This document shows, piece by piece, positions 10,786 to 22,600 of a stretch of DNA of 48,216 bases. The stretch is from Vitrella brassicaformis. Taxonomy: Eukaryota; Sar; Vitrellaceae. Where the stretch lies: positions 184,125 through 232,340 of the forward strand of contig CDMY01000973.1 of assembly GCA_001179505.1 (NCBI GenBank), read 5' to 3'. The stretch's first letter is position 1. Each line of letters opens with the position of its first letter. Position numbers and translations under genes: made by a program. The notes below the pieces were generated by a model that was given only the letters and a program-made list of their open reading frames with translations, had not been told where the DNA came from and searched no databases.

Positions 10786-11692
10786 GCGGCGTGGGACATC
10801 GGATCGACTGCACGGCCTCTGAATCAATCAAATGTGACCTTGCGGACGTGTCACAATGTGTGTAACGCGCTTCAAGGTCTCGATCTACATATGCAGACAT
10901 ATACCTTTGCACTCAAATGTCGGCTGGATCACGGCCGTCTCTCATGCGCGAAGCAACCCAGCAAGCTTGTCTGCAGTGATGCAGTGATTCAGTGAAGAGA
11001 AAGATCCATCATTGATTGACTCATTGCTTGACTGACAAGCGCACACACTGGCGCCGCGTCACTGCAAAATGGCGAAGTGTCTCGTTCTTGCGTTCGGCCG
11101 ATCAATCCCATTGCAAAACAGCACGCAAAGGAAGATGACGGACGGGGACTTGCTACATATATAGCACACAAATGGGTTAACGAATGCACCGATCCATACA
11201 CACATACATACATACAGGCATACAGGCAGGCCGGACGGCACACTCACGGCACACCGCCGTCCACCCATCCATCCATCCATCCATCTGTGTTGGGGGTGGA
11301 TGGATGGATGGATGGATGGTGGATGACAGCCAAGCGGCATGCGTGCATCCACGTCCACACACACGCCACACACACGTGGTTCCCTCACACTCTTGCACAT
11401 GCAGGCAGGCAGGCAGGCAGGCAGGCAGACAGGCAGACAAACAAATAAACATGGACAGACGGGCTGCCATCCGGGCCGAGAGAGAGAGAGGAGGGAGAAA
11501 TTGAAGACAGACAGGCGGCAGACCATATCATATGAAACGCAAACGAGAGGGCGGCATTCAAATCCCATTAAATACATCCTGTCCCCTCACGAGCTTAAAG
11601 CCCACCCACCCACCCCATTCCCCCTGTACCTATCCACCTACTCGTATCCTCTCTCCCCCTCTCGCCCTCTCCCCCTCTCCCCTCTTGTCTGT
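10786..11692. other. Convergent spacer, repeats only
   Basis: About 900 bp with no supportable gene. The first 400 bp are unique-looking sequence after the channel stop. From about 11200 it is (CATA)n, (CCAT)n, (GGAT)n, (GGCA)n and the dispersed repeat described separately. Confidence 0.6.
11260..11690. repeat. Dispersed repeat, copy 2 (3' flank of membrane protein copy 2)
   Basis: It shares block order with 5195-5500: (GGAT)n with GGTGGATGACAGC, then CA-rich sequence, (GGCA)n, GACGGGCTGCCATCC, (GA)n, CATATGAAACGCAAACGAG, a TATCCACCTACTCGTATCC block and a C/T-rich tract. A perfect (CCAT)n/(GGAT)n hairpin-forming pair lies at 11265-11317. Confidence 0.7.
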
Positions 11693-12605
11693 CTACACCT
11701 GAGACGCCACTGCGTAGGGGTTGGAGAGACGTCGGTGCTCCTCCTGCTGCTCCTGCTCCTGCCGCTTCTTGAGGCTCATTGCGATCAGCATGCAGAAGAC
11801 CAAGCAGAAGGAGATGACTATCCCGATCCACCCCAAGATGAGCACCGCCAATGACAGGTTCACCAGGTGCTCTGAACGGACAAGAACGTGCAGATGGCCG
11901 TGAGTAGGTTGGTGTTGTTGGGTGCATGGCGTGTTGACTTACTCACCGTGGCACTCCCCCGTCTGTGAGTACCAGGCTGTGCCGAGGCAGAGCCACACCA
12001 ACGAGAACCTGAATTCCACACAATGCAGATTTCACAACCAGGAGAGATGAGATGCCCTCATATGCCATGCCGCTTACAGCCCAGCGATGCCACTGATGGT
12101 GGTCAGGGCTGCAAAACGGAGAAAGAAACGGCGATTTCCTCGAGGCGATTTCCTTGGTCCTTTGTTCCCCTCACCTGCTTTGCATTTCACGTCATCGGTC
12201 CCAACGCAGAAGGTGGCGCCCGTGACGATGGAAAACACGATGTTCAGGGCCAGGAACCCCCAGATGAAGATGTCCAGGTTCGTATCGCCTGCAGCCACAC
12301 ACACCCAACCCAGCCATCCACCAGATCTCCCCCCTCCCTCCCTGGCCTCGCCCTGGCCGGTTGCTCGCCGTCCTCGAAATCGTCCCTTGTGGCTTACATG
12401 CCGCCTCCCGCGTGATGCCGAGTATGATGGAGCAGACGACCACCCACACCAGGGCGCTGAAGAGGTTGCAGCAGGTCTGACAAACGTTGGCCTCCTGCAC
12501 CTGCACCTCGCTCCCCCGACGAACAGTGCTGTAGTACTCGGGCCTTCCCCCGCCGCCAAGTGGCACGTTGTACCCCACGGTGTATTGGACGGGCTGAACG
12601 CTCAT
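11693..12605 (-). CDS. Four-helix membrane protein, copy 2 (TMEM272-like?), 5 exons, 197 aa
   Basis: Exons 12605-12398, 12288-12175, 12108-12078, 12008-11947 and 11871-11693 join with canonical GT-AG borders and the same phases as the copy at 5503-6430. The N-terminus (MSVQPVQYTVGYNV) is cytosol-like. Helices are LFSALVWVVVCSIILGIT, IFIWGFLALNIVFSIVTGA, LFSLVWLCLGTAWY and LSLAVLILGWIGIVISFC with its continuation. The tail is KKRQEQEQQEEHRR then NPYAVASQV. Exons 1-4 have the same lengths in both copies (208, 114, 31 and 62 bp). Exon 5 differs only by a 30 bp insertion of a Gln/Glu/Arg repeat in copy 1. Cysteines in the two loops are conserved. This copy is the intact reference. The family assignment is weak and function is unknown. 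Confidence 0.78.
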
Positions 12606-12779
12606 TTTCCTCCTGCTTCTTTAGCAGGGGCCCAAGTTGCCGGCTCGCTGGATGGCCCCAATTGAAGGAGTATGACCGTAAGATGACCGGCGATAGATAT
12701 GGAAAATTGATAGACACGGGGAGTCAGTCGTTACATAGGCAGACAGGCATGGAGGCATGACAAAACGACACGGCACACG

Positions 12780-12985
12780 CACGGCACTCCAGACACACAC
12801 ACGCACACACGCGTACAAATGTCCTCACACCATTGCACGCACACGCACACAGATACAGGCAGGCAGGCAGGTCAACAGACAGACAACCAGGCAGGCGGAC
12901 AGACGGGCTGCCATCCCGGCCGAGAGAGAGAGGAGGGAGGAGAGAAACCGACAGGCTGCACATCACATCACGTCGATCATACGAA
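12780..12985. repeat. Dispersed repeat, partial copy 3
   Basis: It carries CACACCATTGCACG, (GGCA)n, GACGGGCTGCCATCC followed by GGCCGAGAGAGAG, in the same order and orientation as copies 1 and 2. It lies upstream of membrane protein copy 2, so that gene is bracketed by repeat copies. Confidence 0.6.
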
Positions 12986-13837
12986 AGGCAATGAGAGGGT
13001 GGCGTTTCAAACACAGCAGCAGCAAGCAGCAGCAAATGCATCCATCGTCCGTATCCGTATGTTGCCATTGTCGTGAGCAATCCCCGGCCCGGCATCAGCA
13101 ACCAATCACTCACGCACACATCACGACACGAGGTGTGTGGATGGATGGATGCCCTCACAGCCGTCGCGGGCGCGAGCGGGCTGTGGCGCACCAGCAGATA
13201 GAGTATATACCATCCACACACACACACACGGACGCATCTTACATGCCATCCATCCATCCGTCCAAACAAACAAACAAAACAGGGAGGCAGAAAGGGAGAA
13301 AGGGAGAAAAACACAAACGACATCATGAGTCCATGTGCGCGTCGACGTGGCATGACATGACATGGCAGGCGCAGACAGGCAGCTGTACACACAGGCAGGC
13401 AGCTAGGTAGGCAGACCGACCGACAGGTCATATAGACGAGAATACCTGGACGTGCAGTGCATGCCTTGGTGTCAGTCAGTGCGATCGGTATTGGCTGGCT
13501 GCTGACAGCGTCTTTGCAAGCAAGCGGGCGGGCGAGTGGCCGTGTGTGTGCAATCGTGTGTGTGCGATGGAAACACGCACCTTCATGAAGGCCGACGAAC
13601 GGTTGGTGGCGAGAGGCCTTCCTCCCTCTCTCTCTCTCTTTGCTGCTCTGCAACGTGGGTCGGGTTGAGCGAGTCACTAGCGATCCAGGTAGGCAGGCAG
13701 ACAGGCAGCAAGTCGGTAATGTGTGTGTGTGTGTGTGTGTGTGCGTCTGTCCGTGTGCCCGTCAGGTGAGTGAAGTTTGCGAAAAAGGCGAAGAATCCAC
13801 CGATTGAGCACTTAATCGGGTGTAGCGGCGGGGGGGG

Positions 13838-14137
13838 NNNNNNNNNNNNNNNNNNNNNNNNNNNNNNNNNNNNNNNNNNNNNNNNNNNNNNNNNNNNNNN
13901 NNNNNNNNNNNNNNNNNNNNNNNNNNNNNNNNNNNNNNNNNNNNNNNNNNNNNNNNNNNNNNNNNNNNNNNNNNNNNNNNNNNNNNNNNNNNNNNNNNNN
14001 NNNNNNNNNNNNNNNNNNNNNNNNNNNNNNNNNNNNNNNNNNNNNNNNNNNNNNNNNNNNNNNNNNNNNNNNNNNNNNNNNNNNNNNNNNNNNNNNNNNN
14101 NNNNNNNNNNNNNNNNNNNNNNNNNNNNNNNNNNNNN
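13838..14137. other. Assembly gap (300 N)
   Basis: Exactly 300 undefined bases follow a run of G. The round number suggests a placeholder or estimated gap, so the true distance is unknown. Confidence 0.98.
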
Positions 14138-14660
14138 GGGAGTGAGGGAGGCAGTCGAAATGAGCATTGACGACAGACAGGCAGGCAGCAGCAAACACGC
14201 ACACACGGAGAGAGTCGCTCCATCCACCATCCATATGTGTGTGAATGTGTGTGTGTGCGCTATAAGCGGTAAAAGAAACCAACCGACAAACACACGCACG
14301 CACGCATCGCACGCAACGCATCCGCATTGGCCGATCGATCAAATGCACTCACTCTCTGTCTGGCCGGCAGCCCAGCCACCCGACAGCCACCTGCCATCCA
14401 TCCATCCAGCCACCCACTATTACGCACCAACGCATCGCGACATGGCAGCCCGGCCGGCATGGCATCCAGACAGACAGACCGACAGAGGCATGAAAAAGAT
14501 TGCATTGCAAGCCAGCAGGGCAGGGCAGCGCAGCGAAGCACTTGCGTACGGACCAAAGGAAGCGAGATGCGGCGAGGCAAGCAAGGGAGGGGAGGGGCGG
14601 GGAGGGGGAAGGGGAAGGGGAAGCGGAGAGGGGCGTGTGTGTGGCGATCCACTCAGATCC

Positions 14661-14688
14661 GATCCTATGAGATCAGATCTATAGGATC
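14661..14688. other. GATC-rich perfect hairpin at the 3' end of the CK1 gene
   Basis: An 8 bp stem, GATCCTAT with ATAGGATC, encloses a 12-base loop that is itself GATC-rich. Six GATC sites occur in 14645-14693. It overlaps or abuts the stop of the casein kinase gene and could mark its 3' UTR. Confidence 0.6.
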
Positions 14689-17152
14689 AGATCAGCCTTA
14701 TCAGCCTTGGTGCTTTCTCGCGCCCCGGCCGCACAACTGAACGAACCAACACACGCATATAGATACCTTCTCTGACTTGTGCTGCGCGACTCTGCGTGTG
14801 TGTGTGTGTGTCTGTGTCCTGACCGGTCCGAAGATCCGTGCCAGCGGGGATCGCGGCTTCTGCGTGTCCGCACCCTCCCTGACCGACGCAAACAAGACCA
14901 ACACACACACATTCACACGCACACACACAGGGGCCTGTGTAGAGGTCCTCTGCGTACCCTATCCTGCCCTCCTCGCCATAGTCGTTGCGAACTGCAGCGG
15001 CGGAAGAGCACAAGCACACAGGCGCACACACATGCCGGTGTGACACGTGTGAGGGCCCGTCTGCCTGGTGCTCTCCTTGCTGCTCCTTCTTACAGCTGGT
15101 GTCCAGGTCTTTCCTCGACCGACCGCCCTCGGCTGCCTCGGTCGCACTGCGCTCGCGAAGCGGACTGACACACACAGAGAGAGAGAGAGAGAGACACATA
15201 CACATCAGATGCGCAGATGCGATGCGGCCAATTGTGTGTGATTGGTCTTACGCTGGTCCGGGTGCGAGAGCTCCCGGGAAGTTGCCGAAGTTCTGAGGGG
15301 TGCCGTCCTTGCGGGAATTCTGCCGAGAGGTGTGGTCTGCACACACAATAATACAATACACACCAGCAACACTCGCAAAAGGGGTCCGAGTGTGTGTCTG
15401 AGTGTGTGAGATGGCCTTCCTTGCCTGTGGGTGAAGGTTTGAGTTTGACAGTAGGATTGTTGGGTGTGGCCGCAGCGGCCTCCCTCTCCCCCCTATCGCC
15501 TCCCGCACGCTCGCGGTCACGACCCACCACACGCTGCTCGCCACCTGTCGGCATCTGCACACACATTCCGTTCACACAGGGGGAAGAGAGTGTGTGTGGC
15601 TGTGTCCACACACACGCACACGCACCCACACACACACACTCACCTGTTTGAGTCGTGATCGACCTTGGCTCTGGCCCATAGAAACCCGGCGATCGGCAGC
15701 CGCACCCCCGCCCTGACAGACAGACAGACAGACAGGCAGACAGACACCGAGAAATATCGCGCGTGGTGCAGCGTATTTCCTTGTGTGCCTTCCTGGCTGA
15801 CCTGCATGTGTGTGGCGCCCCTGCTCCAGTTGTAATTGAGGTTCGACCAATCAAAGATGCCGTCATTCTGCCCACACACCACCCATCCCATCAAGCCACA
15901 CCACGACACACATGCAGGTGTGAAGACGCCTTTCATGTGGCTCGTGTGTTATGCGTGCGCACCGCACCTCGAAGCCCTCCCTTGCGAAGAGGTCTTTGAA
16001 CAGTCGCCGTAGGTAGGCGTAGTCGGGCCGGTCCTCAAAGCGCAACGCACGACAGTAATTCAGGTATGTGCTGAACTCAGCTGCATCAGCCGACCCATCA
16101 GGGACACACACATAATGCCCGCTCTCGTGTGTGTGTGTGTGCGTGTGTGTACCAGGGTATCCCTTGCAGAGGACTTCGACCGGTGTTGACATCTTCTTCT
16201 CCATGATCTTGTGGTACTTCTCCTGCTTGGTGTTGGCCTTGATGCCCTGCCACGGCAACGATCCTGTCCATCCATCCATCCATCGACAACCACATACACA
16301 CGCACACACACACACACACACACAGAGCAAGAAAGAGAGAGAAAGGGCTGCTGTGGTTTGCTGACTGGGGGCTGGTGTTGTGGCGTAGCTGCTGACCTCT
16401 GCAGAAGTACATCATGACGTAGCCAACCGCCTCCAAATCGTCACGCCGACTCTGCTCTGCACAGCAATCCACCCATCCATCCATCCAATCACCCAATCAC
16501 GTGCATATGACGGCCGCCCCGCCACGTACCGATTCCCAGGTGTGCGTTGATGGATGCGTATCTTGCGGTGCCGGTGAGGTTTTTGTTCTCTCGGTAGGGG
16601 ATGTGCTGGTGCGTCTTGGGGTCGCGGTACTTCTTAGCCAAACCAAAGTCGATCATGTACACCTGACATGACGCACCGGCACCCACCCGACAGACACTCA
16701 AGCCATGCACACCACACGTGGATGGCATCATGGATCTGTGCGCCCTACCACGTTGGATTTTTTGCCCGTGCCGATGAGGAAGTTGTCGGGCTTGATGTCG
16801 CGATGGATGAAGTTCTTCGAGTGCAGATACTCCACACGCTGAATCTGCACACACGTGACGGGACAGACAGACACAGACAGACAGACGAGATCCATCCATC
16901 CATCCATCCCATCCATCCATTCCATGCGTCCGTCCACGAACTCCTGCTGCTGCGGCAGGGGCAGGTGTGTGTGGTGTGCGTATGTACGATTTGGTCGGCG
17001 ATCATGAGTACGGTTTTGAGTGTGAACTTTCTGTTGCAGAGGTTGAAGAGGTCCTCGAGGGACGGCCCCAGCAGCTCCATCACCATCACATTGTGCTCAC
17101 CCTCAACATCGCAGTAATACACGCTACAGATGCCAACTGCAACAGACACACA

Positions 17153-17191
<39 letters not shown>

Positions 17192-17700
17192 GGAAAGGAG
17201 CGCGTGTGAGGTGTGTGGGCAGGTGTGTTGGTGGCTGGCTTAATTGTGACGTCGCTCACCTCCCCCCTGCAGGTGCTTGAGTAGCTTCGACTCATAAAGC
17301 AGCTGCGGATGTTTCGACTTGGCACTCTCCTGAACAGACACAACACACACAGACAGATGTAAGAGAGAGAAAGAGAAATGCCCATTTCATGCGGTCTGGT
17401 CTGTCCATGTGTGAGTTCTCCCTCATCCCTCACTGACCATCTTGATCGCCACCTCTTCCCCCGTGTTCGAGTTGACAGCTGCAGACACACACCGACGCCA
17501 CACCATCCCAGCACAAACACCAAGCAGCCCACGTGAGAGCCAGAGCCCACCCGTCCCTCCCGCCCCCTCCCGTGCGGCCTTTTGTGTGTGGTCTCCTCAC
17601 CGAGATAAATCTCTCCGAAAGAGCCGCTCCCAATTTTCCTGCCCAGCCTCCACGTGCCCCCTACCTTCACTTCGCTCGCCGACTGACTCATGCTCGCCAC
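14687..17700 (-). CDS. CK1: Casein kinase 1 family Ser/Thr kinase with divergent C-terminal tail
   Basis: Well-supported exons: 17700-17601, 17478-17438, 17329-17260, 17136-16988, 16844-16749, 16662-16530, 16456-16397, 16263-16153, 16080-15968, 15867-15802, 15712-15644, 15554-15425, 15336-15252, 15164-15094 and 14991-about 14929. Two or three small exons then run to about 14687, with borders I could not fix. The catalytic core has the CK1 hallmarks: GSGSFGEIY (P-loop, residue about 24), VAIK lysine, [76 protein letters not shown] and [16 protein letters not shown]. Every catalytic residue I checked is intact. The tail of about 170 residues is basic, low-complexity and unlike known CK1 tails. 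The intron after 15425 starts with GC (GCAAGG). CK1 phosphorylates acidic or primed serines in many pathways; its specific role here is not inferable. Expression is presumably driven from the spacer shared with the 17948 gene. Confidence 0.9.
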
Positions 17701-17947
17701 AGCCCATCAACACGCACTTAGCACTGGGGTGACGACGCGAATCGACGCCGAAGTTCACGACTTGTCATGAGCGGGCCGCCCCGACGTCCGTCCTCAGCTC
17801 CCAACCTCAACAACACGAAACCAATGCCGCGAACAAACTTAAAGTTCGCGTTCGCTAAGCTCGCAAGTGGCAAGACGACGAGCTTGACGGCGCGGTCTCT
17901 TTCCGCCCTGCACCCATCTACCATCATAGTAGCTACTATCCCGAAAG
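17701..17947. promoter_or_regulatory. Divergent spacer CK1 / small gene, with an upstream ORF
   Basis: It is 247 bp between start codons. It contains a 63-codon ORF (17767-17958, starting MSGPPRRPSSAPNL) that overlaps the next start in another frame. This could be an upstream ORF, or the first part of the gene joined by splicing I cannot place. Confidence 0.4.
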
Positions 17948-18279
17948 ATGGAGGTTGAGAAGCCGAGGAACAAGAGGGTGCTGTCGACGACCAGGGAGGC
18001 CGCCAGTCCCGAGCAGAGGTCCCCAACCCACCTCCACCCTCAAGCCGTCAAGAGGCAAGTCGTCACCACTCTCGATCTCCATGGCAACTACAGGTACGCA
18101 CGTCAGCACACACACAGCGACCAACCGTCACACCGTCAGATCTGTTTTCGTGTGTGTGTGTGTGTGTTTCCGTTAGGGTCGGCGCCCTGCAGAGGGGTTT
18201 CGTGACGACGCAGGAGCCCGTCCCCATGGACACTTGCGAGATTGGCCATAGCCACAGTGCGCCGCCCACAGCGAGATAG
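17948..18279 (+). CDS. Small protein of unknown function, 2 exons, 82 aa
   Basis: Exons 17948-18093 and 18177-18279 join through a GTACGC donor and a TTCCGTTAG acceptor in a TG-rich intron typical of this genome, and the frame holds. The product begins MEVEKPRNKRVLSTTREAAS, continues with RQVVTTLDLHGNYRVGALQR and ends HSHSAPPTAR. It is basic and polar with no signal peptide or membrane helix. I recognise no family. The start could lie further upstream if the 17767 ORF is spliced in. Confidence 0.45.
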
Positions 18280-19603
18280 GCTGCTGTGATCATGGGTGGG
18301 GCTGATGAGGCACGGCGGCGGGCGCATTACATTGGGATGTGTACCATTTTTCCTCCGCCCCTCGAGCCAACGGAAGGGCGTCGAGCGAAGCATTGCTGAT
18401 TTGCTGGTCGATGAGAAAGAGATTGGGCGAGGGGTGAACTGTTCTCTCTTCTCTTGTATGCGAGTTCGTCTGTGTGCGGGTGAGGTCATTCGCTGTCGTT
18501 TGTTCGGGCGGCGTCACCTCTCGCTGGTTTGCATGGCTTGCTGTGTGTGCTTTTAGTCCTCATGAAGGATGGTTTGAATGGATGGATGGATGGATGGCTG
18601 TCGATGGCTGCATGGAAGGAGAGCAGCGAGATCGGGGAGCAATGATGTGACGTCGTTCGTGTCTGTTGTGGATGTCACTCACTCACTCGCCGGTCGTGTG
18701 ATATGTCAAATCACGCGGCTACCGTTTTCCGTCATTGCCGCGTCGAGTGTGGCTGAGACGAGAGAGAGAGAGAGCAAAGTGAGAGAGAGGGGTCGGAAAC
18801 TCGTGTGGCAGAGTGGTTGCGATGACGTGTTCCAAGCATGTCCTCGGCGTAAGAGATGGCGAGTGATGATTCTCAATCGCTGTCCCTTATGTCAGGTGCG
18901 GTCTTGGTGCACGTGGTCATATCCCCCACTGGCATCTGTCCAGACGTATAGGAAAATGACTTGTCAGCTAGGACGAGTGAGGGAAACCCGACGTGTGCAT
19001 GACGATGCGGCTGCTTTGCGCCTCCTCTCCACGCGTCGTGTCTGACTTCCGCCTCTCGAGGTACTCGTCGGATCCACGTGGGTAATCAGAGGGGGAGGGA
19101 AGACAGCCACTTGAAAGAGAGAGACGAGGGAGCGACAGCATCTCACTCACATGTGTCAATGCATGGAATTGCCCGTTGCGTTTTTCCGTTTGAGCTACAT
19201 AGCGCAACAGAGGCAGCCTGAGGAGAGATCAAGTGTGTGTGGTTTTCGCCGTTTGAATGAATGACTGACAGACAGCCGTTCGCCAGGGGAGGGTGCATGA
19301 TGCATGGGTTGGGTGCTGTGTGTCTCAGAATGTGGAGACAGATGAATGGTGGGTGCATGGGGCAGGGCAGGGCAGGGCCTGAGGAGAGGAAGAGGAACAG
19401 TGTGGAAGCGCAAGAGAGACAGTGACGGCATACCATACGATCATCGATCAATGTCAGCAGCAGAGAGAGAAAAACCCCGTGCACGCGTCACGAAAACACA
19501 CCCACACAACCAAGCCACATGAACAGAGGCAGTCAGTTGATCACATCGATATCGATCAGTGCCTTCCACGCACACAAAAGTCACATCGACGTGTTGTCGT
19601 CAG
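18280..19603. other. Spacer, no gene seen
   Basis: About 1.3 kb with (GGAT)n, (GA)n and GGGCAGGGCAGGGC repeats. Short ORFs on both strands lack splice partners and conserved motifs. It may hold the 3' UTR of the 19604-23086 gene and the 3' UTR of the small gene. Confidence 0.5.
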
Positions 19604-22600
19604 TCATCGAAACACTAGGGACACCGAGAAGAGAGCAAGCAGCCACGAGAGCAGCGCCCACAGCGGTCGTCTCCTCCAGCCAAACGACGACAGGTCAGCG
19701 GCCTTGCAGATGTGGATTATGTGAGCACAGAAATCTCCTTTCACTTTGGCCAGGAAGGGGTGGGCCTTGCTGTCGGCCACGTCAGCCGAGGCAACCATGC
19801 TCGCCTGTGCCGTCCTTGCAAACGACTCCGGGAGGCCTGCACATCACATCCATATGGACAAAGAAATGCAGCTAAGAGTGTGTTGGTGTGTTGTGTCTCT
19901 CTGTGTTGTGCGTCTGTTAGGCTCACAATGCTCGTTGTCGAGCATTTGCCGGACTTCGGGCTTGAGTTTGCTGATGAGTGCAGGTGGGTCGAAGTATTCC
20001 GTCAGCTGCTCTGCGTTCCATGGCATCGGCAGCGACCGGCACAGTGTGTCCCATGGCCCCAGCTGCACACAAACGTGTGTGTGAAGGCATGGATGGCTCG
20101 GTGGTGTCCTCACGTCACCTCATCTCACCTTTGCTCTTTTCCTCTGCAGAATATGATGGACGGCCTCCGTCCGGGTGAACTTGTAGAGTGTCAGCTGCCA
20201 GAAGTCAGCGACAGAACCCGACATCAGACTGCGCTGCACGGCCAGACGGACGACACAAGCCCGTGAAGTTCGCTTCTCTCTTTTTCTGTGAGATTCACTG
20301 GCACCTCATGGCCTGCCCGGATGAGGTTCCGCTCCATGTCCAGGTAATCTGCTATCACCACCGACCTAACGACAGACACACATCACAATGATGATCACAT
20401 CTCACAGACGCGAGATACTGTGTCGTCCTGTCTAATGTTTATCTGCCTGTCTGCCCACCAGGCCTTTCGCATGGATGTCGGCGCGTATCCCTCCGGACAC
20501 TGGAGTGTCCCTGGTGGGCTGCCGACATCCGTGTACATGGCAGGGGTGAGGTAGCTCAAGCCCCTGTGGGAGCCTGACGACATGCATGACGGGAGGTGTG
20601 CTTGCGTGTCTCTCTTTCTCTTCCATACAGATGTTGAAGAAGTGTTTTCTGATGGTCTCTGCTGTTGATGAGGGCACATATGGCGGGTCTCCTGCAGGCA
20701 GCTCCTTTATCGCGCTCTTCCAAGACGATGGCAAGCCTGTAGAGACCGACAGAGGATTGGCCGAATGAGACACGAGACCCATATTTCCTCTCACACATAG
20801 TGTCGGAGACTTACAGAATCCAAGATGAAAGTCCGCCACTTGTGCCAGATTTGGAGGAGGGGAGCTGATCATGTGCCGCATCCATGTGGTCCATTCATCG
20901 CTCTGGGAGGCTGGGTCACTCGGTGGCGGCAGGTAGGTCCACAGGGCGTTGCAGATGTGCTGAAAGGGCCCTTTGCCGACGTGAGTCACAAACGCCTTCT
21001 TCCTGGCCTGGAGTCAAGGCAACAGATCATATCCGAAAAGGCGGGTGATGTTCCCCAGGCCAATGAATCAATGACTGGCGGACTAACCATGACATCGATC
21101 AGTCTTTCCAGCGACTCCTCTGCAGAGATGTTTCTGATGGACTCTTGGCAGTTAGAGACTCCAGTGAGGACCCGATGGATGCTGCAGTGGACCTCCTGCT
21201 TGGCATTCTTGTGCGCATCCTGCACGGCATTGTAGTGCTGCCACCGCCACAGCCGCCACACGTCCCATATCCTAATCGGCTCGAAGCCCTGAGATACGAA
21301 CACCCAGGGAAATCAGTCACTCATTCCGATGTTCCCATCTCTCACCTTGAAGCACATGGCTTGGTTGGCCTCGTATTGCTTGGAGTCGTCAGGATAGATG
21401 TAAATCGGTTCTGCGAATTCCAGATTGTCCGGTGGGGCGAATGCATAGCAGTTGCCGTCACGCGCGCCGCCACCATGACTGCCTGACGACAGAAGAGAAA
21501 TGGCAGTAGTCGACGATCGGTACTGTATCGTTCATTCCTACAGAATTGGTTGATGTGGCTGATCATGTCGATGGCGTGCAGGCTGTCGCGCTGGGGCTTT
21601 GAGGACTCGTGAGAATGGACATATTCTTCCATGATAATGAGAGAAGGCATACCTGTCACAAGTTGACAAACAAGCAGTGTGGATACATAGACAATACGAA
21701 GGGTGGATTTGTCACGCACATGTGCCTTTGTCCCAATGGTCAGCCAGCTGGTCCCTCTTGAGCTGCAACAAGTGATCCGGAGCGAAATAGTGCCCCCAAA
21801 TGGGGGCGCCCTTCTCTTGTCGCTGTCCAGGCAGCCTCGGCAGCCCCGCCCTCTCCACCAAGTCACACACATACCTGCATGTGACCAAGGCGGCATGGCC
21901 ATATACATCATCTGAAGGCCGATATGGACAATGTCAGTGCCCTGTCCCGGCGGCCCACCTCTCCAGCTGGGGCGAGATTCGGGGCCTCGGAGCGTTGGGC
22001 CTGCTCGCAAGACCGAGACCAAATCCACCAAGTGCCGGCCCTTCGGGCCATAGGAATTCTTTCAGTGACGGGAGATGCTGCATATCCTCGTGGTAGAGGT
22101 GGGCCCAAGCCCTCCACAGGTCAGTCAGGCGGACCGGCTGGAAGTTGGGACAGCAGAACCGCTGCAAGCGACGGTACCTGCATTTCAACACGGGGACACA
22201 AATGTGGATGGATGCATTTGCACCACTTCTGGGCCGCTCTCTTCGCTCACTTGTCACTCTTTTTGTCGGCTGGTATGTGTTGAAAGCGGTCAGGCTGGAC
22301 GGAAAGGAAATTGTCCGCATCGGCACCATGGCAGCATTGATAGACCTCTTGCCCAGCAGTAGTCGGTCCGACCACTCCGCCGACTTCCGCCTTCTGCTGA
22401 CAAAGCAGCTCCTCTTGAGGCGAATGCTGCTCTCGCAACCTGCACTCATACATTGGGGGAAAGAGCATTGTGTCTCGCGAGGACACAACACCAGTGCAGA
22501 GCCACCTCACCTTTCTGAAAGGTACTCCCATGCGTCGGCGGTTGTCGTGGCCTCTTCTGGGTGATGCTGGCTTGTCCCGCTTATCATTCTGAGCCTCTGC

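Larger units (their letters stand above)
12606..14660. other. Gene-poor spacer with simple repeats and the gap
   Basis: About 2 kb with no supportable gene. It contains (CA)n, (GGCA)n, (CCAT)n and (GGGGAA)n tracts, a partial copy of the dispersed repeat (12780-12985) and the 300 N gap. ORFs reaching into the gap are artefacts of undefined bases. Confidence 0.65.

Noticed and set aside
11265-11317. Direct CCAT/GGAT repeats resembling a short CRISPR-like array
   Set aside because: They are 4-bp simple repeats with no unique spacers, in a eukaryotic genome.
13583-14684. Long ORFs on both strands across the gap
   Set aside because: They are open only because N codons are read as X.
17160-17190. 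(CA)n(GA)n tract as a regulatory element
   Set aside because: Identical tracts occur in many introns of this window, so it is background intron composition.
18806-18890. tRNA-like string (GTGGCAGAGTGGTTGCGATG ... GATTCTCAATCGC)
   Set aside because: The D-arm-like start is tempting, but I could not form a 7-bp acceptor stem or a 5-bp T stem around the TTC loop.
21342-22031. 229-codon continuous minus-strand ORF
   Set aside because: It reads through several good GT-AG introns. The spliced frames give compositionally better protein (HGGGARDGNCYAFAPP) and consistent phases.
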